Source: JACMRI01 sp043778625
GTDB taxonomy: Bacteria; Bacteroidota; Bacteroidia; UBA4408
Direction of reading: 5' to 3'
DNA length: 37,899 nt
NCBI GenBank assembly: GCA_043778625.1
Contig: JAYWFU010000151.1
Coordinates: 1 to 37,899, forward strand
Within the stretch, counting starts at the first letter, position 1; each line of letters opens with the position of its first letter. The notes under the pieces are model-generated. The model saw nothing but the letters and a program-made list of their open reading frames with translations. It searched no databases and was not told the origin of the DNA. Both the position numbers and the translations under genes were made by a program. Below, piece after piece: positions 1 through 7,405 of this stretch.

Positions 1-198
1 TTTAGGTCGTGCCATAAATGAATTGTTATATAGTCCAAATATACTAAAAAATATTACAAAAAAAAAATTGGACTATATATTACTTCAAATTGGTATAATG
101 TATAAAACAGTTTGCGTTTGTTTTATTTAATGGCATTATGGCTCAAAAATTTATTATATACCGCTTGTAACCAAGTTTATAAATATACTATTTAAATT
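1..198. other. A+T-rich stretch without a gene
   Basis: No credible coding frame is seen here. The stretch is strongly A+T-rich. It holds an 11-bp inverted repeat, ATATAGTCCAA at 28-38 and TTGGACTATAT at 68-78, separated by 29 bases that are mostly A and T. This could be a weak hairpin or the remnant of a mobile-element end, but no flanking duplication or transposase supports the latter. The gene to the left lies outside the window. Confidence 0.6.
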
Positions 199-255
199 AT
201 TAATGGCTTTAAGTAGTTCGCACAATACAAGTGCGAATTACTTAAAGCCATTAAT
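199..255 (-). terminator. Long hairpin ending the 5806-to-283 gene run
   Basis: Arms 199-223 and 231-255 are complementary over 25 bp with one mismatch, around a 7-base loop. The hairpin begins 28 bases after the stop codon of the last minus-strand gene (283-660). No long U-run follows on the minus strand, so it may be a processing or stability hairpin rather than a classical intrinsic terminator. Its position still marks the end of the transcript. Confidence 0.6.
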
Positions 256-282
256 TTTCTAAATCAATTTAATGTTTTCAGT

Positions 283-660
283 TTATTTTCCTCTTGGCTT
301 GGCACAGGTAGTGTTTTCGGTTATACGTACCAACTCGTAAGGTTTCATTTCGGCTTTCAGTTTTGCAATAAATTTTTTTTGCTTGCGAGCTTTTAGTTCC
401 GTTAGTTTAAAACAATAATCGTGTTCGCCCTCGCGCCCCCAACCTGTTTTTTCATAAGCGAGTGTTTTACTGTAATTTTTTATAAACGCATCAAACACTT
501 TATCGGCCTTAGCATCAGTGCCTGCGCCATAGCTAATAAAGCTAACTTTTACGGGGTATTTTTCTTCGGTTTGTTGTTGCGCTTGTACGTTATTAATAGT
601 TGCGGCAAGTACAAGAGTTGCTAAAGCGCTAGTTATTTTTTTTACGATAGTTGTGTTCAT
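283..660 (-). CDS. Small secreted protein of unknown function
   Basis: This 125-residue protein begins with a clear Sec signal peptide: a basic start, a hydrophobic stretch at about residues 9-21, and probable cleavage after VQA near residue 27. The mature part is small, basic and has two Cys (in DYCFKL and TTCAKP) that could form a disulphide. The segment VKVSFISYGAGTDAKADKVF looks like the core of a small alpha/beta fold. I do not recognise the family. Its ATG is only 4 bases from the stop of the DUF423 gene, so the two are very likely co-transcribed. It is the last gene before the hairpin at 199-255. Periplasmic location is inferred from the signal peptide alone. Confidence 0.7.
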   Translation of the reverse strand: MNTTIVKKITSALATLVLAATINNVQAQQQTEEKYPVKVSFISYGAGTDAKADKVFDAFIKNYSKTLAYEKTGWGREGEHDYCFKLTELKARKQKKFIAKLKAEMKPYELVRITENTTCAKPRGK

Positions 661-664
661 TATT

Positions 665-1051
665 TTAGTTTTTAGTGGTTGATGAGGTAAGCAGATTATA
701 GGCTAGTAAAATCCATGCCGTAATAAGCAGTAGCCCGCCAATAGGGGTAATTGGACCTAGCGCTTTAATGTGTGTAGCAAGTAATAAATAAATAGACCCG
801 CTAAAACATACCGTACCCGCTAACATACAATTATTAATAGTGGTGATGTTGCGTAGTGGGTTATTTACGTTTATGCCTTGTATTACAAGCAATGCAAGGG
901 CATGGTACAGTTGGTAACGTACAGCGGTTTCAAAACTTAGTAGCTGGTCGGGCGTTAATACCGTTTTAAGCGCATGCGCACCCAATGCTCCTAATAGTAC
1001 ACCAGTGGCCGCTAGTAGCGCAGCTATGCCTGCTATTTTAGTAATATTCAT
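665..1051 (-). CDS. DUF423 family small inner-membrane protein
   Basis: I chose the ATG at 1051. A TTG two codons upstream would add only two residues. The 128-residue product has about four hydrophobic helices. It carries the features I associate with DUF423 (YgdD-like) proteins: an N-terminal glycine/alanine-rich helix with LGALGAHALK, then ETAVRYQLYHALALL, then a GS-containing helix (CFSGSIYLLL), and finally GPITPIGGLLLITAW. The molecular role of the family is not established. It sits between asnS, 14 bases upstream, and the small secreted protein, 4 bases downstream, so it is probably translated from the same message. Family assignment is by motif recognition. Confidence 0.85.
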   Translation of the reverse strand: MNITKIAGIAALLAATGVLLGALGAHALKTVLTPDQLLSFETAVRYQLYHALALLVIQGINVNNPLRNITTINNCMLAGTVCFSGSIYLLLATHIKALGPITPIGGLLLITAWILLAYNLLTSSTTKN

Positions 1052-1065
1052 TATCAATTAATTAC

Positions 1066-2460
1066 TTAAAACTCCGCATTACGTGGTGTACGAGGAAATG
1101 GTATAATATCGCGTACGTTAGTCATACCAGTAAGGAACAACAACAAGCGCTCAAAACCTAACCCAAAGCCCGAATGCGGTACTGAGCCATACTTGCGGGT
1201 TTCCATGTACCACCACAAATCAGCTTCGTGTATGTTCATTTCTTTCATACGGGCTTGTAACTTATCGTAGTTTTCCTCGCGTTGCGAACCTCCAATAATT
1301 TCGCCTACATAAGGGAAGAGTATATCCATGGCACGCACCGTTTTTCCGTCGTCGTTTTGTTTCATATAAAACGCTTTTATATCACGCGGATAATCAGTTA
1401 CAATCACTGGTTTTTTGTGGTGCACCACTAAATAGTTTTCGTGTTCTTTTTGTAAATCGGCTCCCCATTTAGGTAAGTATTCAAACTTAGCTCCGCAGGT
1501 TAATAATATATCTACTGCCTCAGTGTAAGTTACACGAGCAAATGGCTCATTAGCAACGCTGGTAAGACGTGTAAGTAATTCTTTATCATACATTTCCGAC
1601 AGAAATTTTAAATCGTCAGCACAATTATCTAACGCATACTGTGTAAGTGAGCGCAACATATCTTCAGCCAAATCCATGTTGTCAGTAAGATCAGCAAATG
1701 CTACCTCTGGTTCTATCATCCAAAACTCTGCAAGGTGGCGTGGCGTATTGCTATTTTCGGCTCTAAACGTAGGTCCAAATGTATATACCTTGCTTAATGC
1801 CATGGCGGCAAGCTCGCCCTCCAATTGCCCGCTAACAGTAAGGTGGGTCGATTTTTCAAAAAAATCTTGTGCGTAATCCACTTCGCCTTCAGGAGTTTTA
1901 GGTACATTGCTCATATCTAAGGTTGTTACTCTAAACATTTCGCCAGCACCTTCAGCGTCCGACCCTGTAATTATGGGAGCATGAATACTATAAAAACCAC
2001 GGCTTGTAAAATAATGATGTATAGCATACGTCATTACGCCACGTATACGCATAATAGCGCCAAAGGTATTGGTGCGTGGGCGTAAGTGAGCAATTTCACG
2101 CAGGAACTCTAGCGTATGTCCTTTCTTTTGTAAGGGGTAAGTTTCTACATCGGCAGTGCCATATATTTCAATACTTGTGGCTTGTACTTCCACAGTTTGC
2201 CCTTGCCCTTGGCTGCGTACTAACGTGCCTGTAACGGCTACACCTGCGCCTGTGGTAGCTAGTTTTAATGCGTCCTCGGTGGTAGTGGCCATATCAAATA
2301 CGCACTGCATATTGTTGATAGTGCTACCATCATTTAAGGCTAAAAAACTTACGTTTTTATTGCCACGCTTTGAGCGTACCCAGCCTTTAACCGTTATTGT
2401 GGTGTTAATTAACGCAGTTACATCTGCCGTTAGTAATTCGTTTATTGAGTGTTTTTTCAT
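1066..2460 (-). CDS. asnS: Asparagine--tRNA ligase
   Basis: This cytoplasmic class II aminoacyl-tRNA synthetase charges tRNA-Asn with asparagine using ATP. The 464-residue length is normal for bacterial AsnS. An N-terminal OB-fold anticodon-binding domain spans about residues 20-105 (TVKGWVRSKRGNKNVSFLAL). The catalytic core follows. It has motif 2 in FRAENSNTPRHLAEFWM and motif 3 in GFGLGFERLLLF close to the C-terminus, and GSDAEGAGEMFRVTT in the active-site region. Having AsnS suggests that this organism makes Asn-tRNA directly, not only through the amidotransferase route. The ATG start gives an intact OB-fold. The next upstream gene stops 36 bases away. Confidence 0.97.
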   Translation of the reverse strand: MKKHSINELLTADVTALINTTITVKGWVRSKRGNKNVSFLALNDGSTINNMQCVFDMATTTEDALKLATTGAGVAVTGTLVRSQGQGQTVEVQATSIEIYGTADVETYPLQKKGHTLEFLREIAHLRPRTNTFGAIMRIRGVMTYAIHHYFTSRGFYSIHAPIITGSDAEGAGEMFRVTTLDMSNVPKTPEGEVDYAQDFFEKSTHLTVSGQLEGELAAMALSKVYTFGPTFRAENSNTPRHLAEFWMIEPEVAFADLTDNMDLAEDMLRSLTQYALDNCADDLKFLSEMYDKELLTRLTSVANEPFARVTYTEAVDILLTCGAKFEYLPKWGADLQKEHENYLVVHHKKPVIVTDYPRDIKAFYMKQNDDGKTVRAMDILFPYVGEIIGGSQREENYDKLQARMKEMNIHEADLWWYMETRKYGSVPHSGFGLGFERLLLFLTGMTNVRDIIPFPRTPRNAEF

Positions 2461-2496
2461 TTGATATTGATGTAATACTTTTAGCTAATAATTAAG

Positions 2497-3426
2497 TTAA
2501 TGATTTACAATAAGTTTTGAGGTTGTACTACTATTATTTTGAGTTGTGACTTGCATAAAATAACAACCGCTTTGTAATGAAGAAACATCAATAGTACTTG
2601 CGTTTTGCACGCTAAGGACTGACTCACCCAAAATTGTAAATAACGTTATTTTAGCTATGGTTAATTCGCTTTGCACGTTAACTAGATTGCTTGCAGGGTT
2701 AGGGTAAATGTTTTTTAAATTTTTTAGATTTTCGCTTTTAATCGAAACTAAGTATGACGCACAATCATTCTTCCAAGAATTTGAATAATTTACGAAGTCT
2801 TTTTTAACAAAGCACATTAATTGGATTGATGTTTCTCCGCAAAAAAAAGGAATGGGTAAAAGACCATTAGAACTACCTACTCCCTCTATTAATAAAATTT
2901 CCCCACACGGAATATTATTATTCTTTAATTTTACCCAAAAACTTTTGTAATAATTTGCGCCTATGGATTCCATTTTTACCTGAGTAACAATAAGTGTATC
3001 ATATCCCACAGTATTATATATGTATGTCTTTTGAATAAAAGTATCACCAAGATGTAAATTAAAATTATATAGTAGCGTGTCTTTTATAAGACTAGTATCA
3101 TTAGCAGCTATATAATATACTTGTCTGTTAAGAGTGTCATTCCGTAAACAACCTACATATTCTCTTGTACCATATTGTGTAGGTAATGAACAAGGAAATT
3201 GACCTGGATACAGTGTTTTTGCTACTTGAAGATATGTTTTTTGCCAAACAGTTCCATTTATTATAGTATCGCCTTGCATCTCATATTTTGAGAAATAGCA
3301 GTCGCTTTGGTAACCACTATTTAAGTAAACCCAGATTGCGCTATCCGAAGGTAATGGTTGATACTGCTGTCCATAGCTAGATAAAGTCAATATAACAAGA
3401 GTTATTATGCTTAATGCTTTTTTCAT
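2497..3426 (-). CDS. Secreted T9SS type A sorting-domain protein
   Basis: The 309-residue protein has a signal peptide ending near SYGQQ (residue 20). Its central domain contains DTIINGTVWQKTYL and LGDTF and is typical of uncharacterised Bacteroidota cargo. The C-terminal sorting domain of about 75 residues opens with IYPNPASNLVNV and ends KLIVNH. It should cross the inner membrane by Sec and the outer membrane by the type IX system, where the C-terminal domain is removed. The central function is unknown. Its ATG overlaps the msrA stop (TAATG), so translation may be coupled. The DNA looks more A+T-rich and is less compact in codon choice than the neighbouring asnS and msrA, which hints at later insertion into an older operon. 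Confidence 0.88.
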   Translation of the reverse strand: MKKALSIITLVILTLSSYGQQYQPLPSDSAIWVYLNSGYQSDCYFSKYEMQGDTIINGTVWQKTYLQVAKTLYPGQFPCSLPTQYGTREYVGCLRNDTLNRQVYYIAANDTSLIKDTLLYNFNLHLGDTFIQKTYIYNTVGYDTLIVTQVKMESIGANYYKSFWVKLKNNNIPCGEILLIEGVGSSNGLLPIPFFCGETSIQLMCFVKKDFVNYSNSWKNDCASYLVSIKSENLKNLKNIYPNPASNLVNVQSELTIAKITLFTILGESVLSVQNASTIDVSSLQSGCYFMQVTTQNNSSTTSKLIVNH

Positions 3427-4088
3427 TACTTCTTCAATTGTGCCTTAAATACTTTTTGAAATTTTTCCATTTTGGGTTTTATCACAAACTGGCAATAGGG
3501 TTGTTCGCCGTTGAGGCTAAAATAATTTTGATGATAATCCTCAGCAGGATAAAACGCTGCTAATGGCTCTAATAGTGTAACTATGGGCTTTGCGTAGGCT
3601 CCTTCTTTATTAAGGGCCGTAATTATTTGTTGTGCGGTAGCTTTTTGTGCCTCATTAGTATAAAATATTGACGAACGATATTGCGTGCCTACATCGCCCC
3701 CTTGGCGGTTAAGGGTGGTGGGGTCGTGCGCGCCAAAAAATGCTTGTAGCAGCGTAGCGTAATTAATTACTTGCGGGTTGTAGGTTACACGCACTACTTC
3801 GGCATGGCCTGTGAGGCCTGTGCATACCTCCTTGTAACTAGGGTTTTTAACCGAGCCTCCCATGTAGCCGCTTTCTACTTTGGATACCCCTTGCAGTTGT
3901 TCTAACTGTGCCTCTACACACCAAAAACATCCTGCCGCAAATATTGCAGTTTGTACAGTATCATTAGTAGGTGTTGTGGTAGTAATAGCTATGCTTTCGG
4001 GTGTAGTGTTAGGGGTTGTCATTTGTGGGGTTGATGAGTTACAGTGAGTAAATAAAAACAATGATGGAATTAATGTAAGTAGTTTCAT
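3426..4088 (-). CDS. msrA: Peptide-methionine (S)-S-oxide reductase, exported form
   Basis: MsrA reduces methionine-S-sulphoxide in proteins. The catalytic signature AAGCFWCVEA places the reactive Cys at residue 54. The conserved EVVRVTYNP, GGDVGTQYRSSIFY and AEDYHQNYF segments follow, and a possible resolving Cys lies in PYCQFVI. The first 45 residues are extra relative to cytosolic MsrA: a hydrophobic N-terminus ending in FLFTHC, then a Thr/Pro-rich linker. This suggests export. The FTHC sequence is a poor lipobox (His at -1), so lipoprotein status is uncertain. The gene lies 14 bases downstream of the PEBP-like gene. An envelope role in oxidative repair is inferred from the leader. Confidence 0.95.
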   Translation of the reverse strand: MKLLTLIPSLFLFTHCNSSTPQMTTPNTTPESIAITTTTPTNDTVQTAIFAAGCFWCVEAQLEQLQGVSKVESGYMGGSVKNPSYKEVCTGLTGHAEVVRVTYNPQVINYATLLQAFFGAHDPTTLNRQGGDVGTQYRSSIFYTNEAQKATAQQIITALNKEGAYAKPIVTLLEPLAAFYPAEDYHQNYFSLNGEQPYCQFVIKPKMEKFQKVFKAQLKK

Positions 4089-4102
4089 GGTTAGGTTAGT
4101 GT

Positions 4103-4645
4103 TTAACGTTTATAATACATTATGATAGACGCTTTTTCAATAGCGTTAGCATTCAAATAATAACCTGCTAATGCAGGAGTTGCATTTTTGTCAAGTCCTA
4201 GTTTTTCGTTTTTTAAGGCATATACCGTTATCACGTATTGATGAATCCCATGTCCTTCGGGCGGGCAAGGACCTCCGTAACCCATGCCACCAAAATCGGT
4301 TATGCTTTGTACGCTACCCTTGGGTGCAATGGCTGTATCGGCTTTGCCAGCACCAGCTTTAAGTTGAGTAATAGTTGCGGGTATATCAAACATTACCCAA
4401 TGCCACCAACCACTACCTGTGGGGGCATCTTTGTCGTACATGGTTATAGCAAAACTTTTAGTGCCTTGCGGAGCATTTGCCCATTGTAATTGTGGCGATA
4501 TGTTTTTGCCAGTGCAACCAAAACTATTAAACACTTGTGTTGCTGTAGCTTGCCCGCCAACATCGTTACTTTGTAAGGTAAAGGTTTGTGCTTGTGTTAA
4601 TGCACTAAACATTGAGGCAGTGGCTAATAAAAATATTTTTTTCAT
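4103..4645 (-). CDS. YbhB/YbcL-type phosphatidylethanolamine-binding-like protein
   Basis: The 180-residue protein starts with a signal peptide (cleavage near ALTQAQ, residue 20). It continues with the PEBP/Raf-kinase-inhibitor-like fold: SNDVGGQATATQVFNSFGCTG at the start, FAITMYDKDAPTGSGWWHWV as the ligand-pocket segment, GPCPPEGHGIHQYVITVYAL with the conserved Gly-His-Gly, and a final LNANAIEKASIIMYYKR. Bacterial YbhB/YbcL proteins are small pocket-containing proteins whose substrates are mostly unknown, so a phospholipid or kinase-inhibitor role should not be assumed. It is predicted to be periplasmic. It lies in the middle of the minus-strand run, 33 bases from the glycosyltransferase gene and 14 from msrA. 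Confidence 0.93.
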   Translation of the reverse strand: MKKIFLLATASMFSALTQAQTFTLQSNDVGGQATATQVFNSFGCTGKNISPQLQWANAPQGTKSFAITMYDKDAPTGSGWWHWVMFDIPATITQLKAGAGKADTAIAPKGSVQSITDFGGMGYGGPCPPEGHGIHQYVITVYALKNEKLGLDKNATPALAGYYLNANAIEKASIIMYYKR

Positions 4646-4678
4646 TTGTTAATAATTTATGTGTAGTAAAAGTACTAA

Positions 4679-5806
4679 TTAATTAGCAACTGTTTTTACT
4701 ATACTTTGCCAAAGTAAGTTGGCACTTTTTTGCCAGCTAAATTCATTCAAACGCTGTGTACCTTTGTTAATAAGCGTTATGCGTAGTTCGGGGTTTTTGT
4801 AAACACTAAACATAGCAGCTACAATTTCGTGTATTTCCATGGGGTTAATTAACAGTGCGGCATCGCCTGCTACTTCGGGCATTGAGGTTATGTTGCTTGT
4901 AATTACTGGGGTTTGGCATTTAAAGCCCTCGAGTATTGGTATACCAAAACCCTCAAAGTAAGGGATATAGGTAAGTGCCAAGGCTGATGCCAGTACTTTA
5001 TTTAGTTCTTCGGTAGATAATCTACCAGCAAACAACACTTTTTTTTTATGCAACATAGTATCGTAAGTACGTTGCAAATGCTTATTCCACCATTGTTTTT
5101 CGCCTACAATAATAAGTTGAGTGGCACTGTTAGATTTACTCACAAACACGTCAAACGCTTGTAATAATCGCCCTAAATTTTTGCGGGGGTGTAATGCCCC
5201 TACATACAAAAAATAATCGTTGCCCTGGGTGTACTGTTGCTTTACAGTAAGTTGCTCAGTTAGTGTTAATGGTTTAAAGTTTTCATTAACACCGTTGTGC
5301 ACCACATCAATTTTATGTAATGGTATTTGGTATTGTTTGTTAATATCGTGTTTACTGTACTCCGAAACGGTAGCTATACGAGTGGCTTTGCGTGCAAACC
5401 GTGGAAAAAAGCAATGCAGATATTTACGATAAACCCATTTAATATCCTTAGGATAATGCACAAAACACAAGTCGTGTATTACTGCCAATTGTTTTACATT
5501 ACTACGTAAAGAAAGATAGCCATCAGGCGATAGAAACAAATCGCACTTATGTTTTTTGATAATATAAGCTACCGAAAACTCAAACCATGCATAAAACAAA
5601 AGCGGGTGGCGCGCTGGCGGACCAATAACAATAGGCGTTACGTTAGGGGCAAAAACAAATTCGGAGCTATAAGGTCGGTCAAATATAAATACAAATTCAT
5701 GTTCGGGGTGTTGCGTGGTTATACGTTGCAACGTTTCGTACATAAACCAACCTATACCCTCCAGCTTATTGGGTAGTAATAATCGTGTATTTACAGCTAT
5801 TTTCAT
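4679..5806 (-). CDS. GT4-type (GT-B fold) glycosyltransferase
   Basis: I chose the ATG at 5806. It starts the canonical MKIAVNTRLL beta-strand, and GAGG-like purines (GAGGT) lie about 11 bases upstream. A longer TTG frame would add 21 residues that do not fit the fold. The 375-residue protein has the GT-B two-domain layout: an N-terminal acceptor domain, then a linker with VVHNGVNENFKP, then the nucleotide-sugar domain with FLYVGALHPRKNLGRLL and FEGFGIPILEGFKC. The last contains the paired Glu residues typical of GT4 retaining enzymes. The likely role is transfer of a sugar to a surface polysaccharide or lipid. Donor and acceptor cannot be read from sequence. It heads the minus-strand run and diverges from the helicase gene. 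Confidence 0.9.
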   Translation of the reverse strand: MKIAVNTRLLLPNKLEGIGWFMYETLQRITTQHPEHEFVFIFDRPYSSEFVFAPNVTPIVIGPPARHPLLFYAWFEFSVAYIIKKHKCDLFLSPDGYLSLRSNVKQLAVIHDLCFVHYPKDIKWVYRKYLHCFFPRFARKATRIATVSEYSKHDINKQYQIPLHKIDVVHNGVNENFKPLTLTEQLTVKQQYTQGNDYFLYVGALHPRKNLGRLLQAFDVFVSKSNSATQLIIVGEKQWWNKHLQRTYDTMLHKKKVLFAGRLSTEELNKVLASALALTYIPYFEGFGIPILEGFKCQTPVITSNITSMPEVAGDAALLINPMEIHEIVAAMFSVYKNPELRITLINKGTQRLNEFSWQKSANLLWQSIVKTVAN

Positions 5807-5986
5807 TGTATGTTTTACCTCAACAATGTTAAACAAAATGTTTGGTTTTTTTAGCGTAATTACACACAATTGCGGGATAGCATTAATTTATTTGTACTGC
5901 TAGTTCATTTTAACACATTAAAATATCTACCTTGCGCACATTAGCTACTAACGCTATAATTAATTCATAAAACAAGATATATACTT

Positions 5987-7300
5987 ATGCAATTTCAAGA
6001 TTTACAACTTATTGAACCTATTTTAAAAGCCCTACAAGAAGAAGGCTATACCACCCCAACTCCCATACAAGCACAAGCTATACCTATAGTGTTGCAAGGT
6101 ATTGATTTACTGGGCTGCGCACAAACGGGTACAGGTAAAACGGCGGCTTTTTCGTTGCCAATTATCCAATTATTAAGTGAACGAAAAACGTTTGACCGCA
6201 AAAAGAAAATACGTAGTTTAATAGTTACTCCCACGCGCGAATTAGCCATACAAATACAAGAAAGTTTTAAGGCCTACGGCCGACACACAGGCTTAACCAG
6301 TGCGGTAATATTTGGTGGCGTTGGGCAAAACCCACAAGTAATAGCATTGCGCAACGGTGTTGATGTAGTAATAGCAACACCAGGGCGTTTGTTAGATTTA
6401 ATGAACCAAGGGCACCTATCATTGCGTGATGTAGAAATATTTGTGTTAGACGAAGCCGACCGTATGTTGGACATGGGCTTTGTGCACGATGTTAAAAAAC
6501 TATTAGCGGTATTACCTAAGCAACGTCAATCGTTGTTTTTTTCGGCCACTATGCCACCCGAAATTGTAAAACTTGCAAGCACAATACTCGACAAGCCGCA
6601 GCAGGTAACGGTTACGCCAGTATCATCAACGGTGGATATTATTAATCAGCAAGTGTATTTTGTGGATAAAGGCAATAAAAACGCATTGTTGTTAGACATA
6701 CTAAAAGATAAAAAAATAAAAACAGCATTAGTGTTTACACGTACCAAACACGGTGCCGATAAAGCCGTAAAAATATTAGTAGCTAACCAAATAACTGCCG
6801 AAGCCATACACGGCAACAAGGCGCAAAATGCTCGCCAACGTGCACTTGCTAATTTTAAAGCACAAACTACTCGTGTACTTGTAGCTACTGATATTGCCGC
6901 ACGTGGTATTGATGTAGATGAACTGGAGTACGTAATAAACTACGAAATGCCCAACGTACCCGAAACTTACGTACACCGCATTGGCCGTACTGGCCGTGCA
7001 GGAGCTAAGGGTACAGCGTTTTCGTTTTGCGATGCGGAAGAAAAAGAATACTTACGAGATATAGAAAAATTAATTGGCAAAAAACTTTCGATTATTGATA
7101 ATCATCAATATCCATTAATGGACCACAACCCTGTAAAAGCACCTAAACAACAGCAAGGACGCCGTAATACAGCCCCTCAAAAAAGCGGGCAACCTCAAAA
7201 AAAATCAATGCCTAGCAGTACTAGCAACGAAAACAAAATGCAAAGCAACACTAGGTTTGAAAAACCAAAAACTAATAACAGCCCTCGCCGTAGTTATTAA
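5987..7300 (+). CDS. DEAD-box ATP-dependent RNA helicase (RhlE-like)
   Basis: All the main motifs of a DEAD-box helicase are present in order. They are the Q motif (PTPIQAQAIP, Gln28), Walker A AQTGTGKT at 45-52, PTRELAIQ, TPGRLLDL, DEADRMLDMGF, SATMP, ARGIDVDE and HRIGRTGRAG. The core of about 370 residues is followed by a basic, Gln/Asn/Pro-rich, probably disordered tail (about 375-437) of the kind that binds RNA nonspecifically. The protein would remodel RNA in the cytoplasm, for example in ribosome assembly or cold adaptation. RhlE-like is my best subgroup from the core and tail. It is a single plus-strand gene with its own hairpin terminator at 7336-7386. No strong TAnnTTTG box is seen upstream. 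Confidence 0.95.
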   Translation: MQFQDLQLIEPILKALQEEGYTTPTPIQAQAIPIVLQGIDLLGCAQTGTGKTAAFSLPIIQLLSERKTFDRKKKIRSLIVTPTRELAIQIQESFKAYGRHTGLTSAVIFGGVGQNPQVIALRNGVDVVIATPGRLLDLMNQGHLSLRDVEIFVLDEADRMLDMGFVHDVKKLLAVLPKQRQSLFFSATMPPEIVKLASTILDKPQQVTVTPVSSTVDIINQQVYFVDKGNKNALLLDILKDKKIKTALVFTRTKHGADKAVKILVANQITAEAIHGNKAQNARQRALANFKAQTTRVLVATDIAARGIDVDELEYVINYEMPNVPETYVHRIGRTGRAGAKGTAFSFCDAEEKEYLRDIEKLIGKKLSIIDNHQYPLMDHNPVKAPKQQQGRRNTAPQKSGQPQKKSMPSSTSNENKMQSNTRFEKPKTNNSPRRSY

Positions 7301-7335
7301 TAGCCTATTACACATTGTATATGTGTGTATAATTA

Positions 7336-7386
7336 TCAAATAAAATCGCCATTGTGTACAAAGTACACAATGGCGATTTTATTTGA
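7336..7386. terminator. Bidirectional terminator, perfect 24-bp hairpin
   Basis: Arms 7336-7359 and 7363-7386 are perfectly complementary over 24 bp around a 3-base loop. The inner part is mixed (GCCATTGTGTAC) and the outer part is ATTTTATTTGA, so both strands present a stem followed by a U-rich tract. It sits between two converging genes, the helicase (ends 7300) and the acyl-CoA dehydrogenase (ends 7406), and can serve both. Confidence 0.9.
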
Positions 7387-7405
7387 CAAACTATTTTAAT
7401 AAGTA

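Noticed and set aside
28..78. Insertion-sequence end suggested by the 11-bp inverted repeat
   Set aside because: The arms are only 40 bases apart, with no transposase and no target duplication. It is more likely a small hairpin in A+T-rich DNA.
5807..5869. Longer N-terminus for the GT4 glycosyltransferase from a TTG at 5869
   Set aside because: The added 21 residues fall before the canonical first beta-strand, and the ATG at 5806 has a purine-rich GAGGT upstream.
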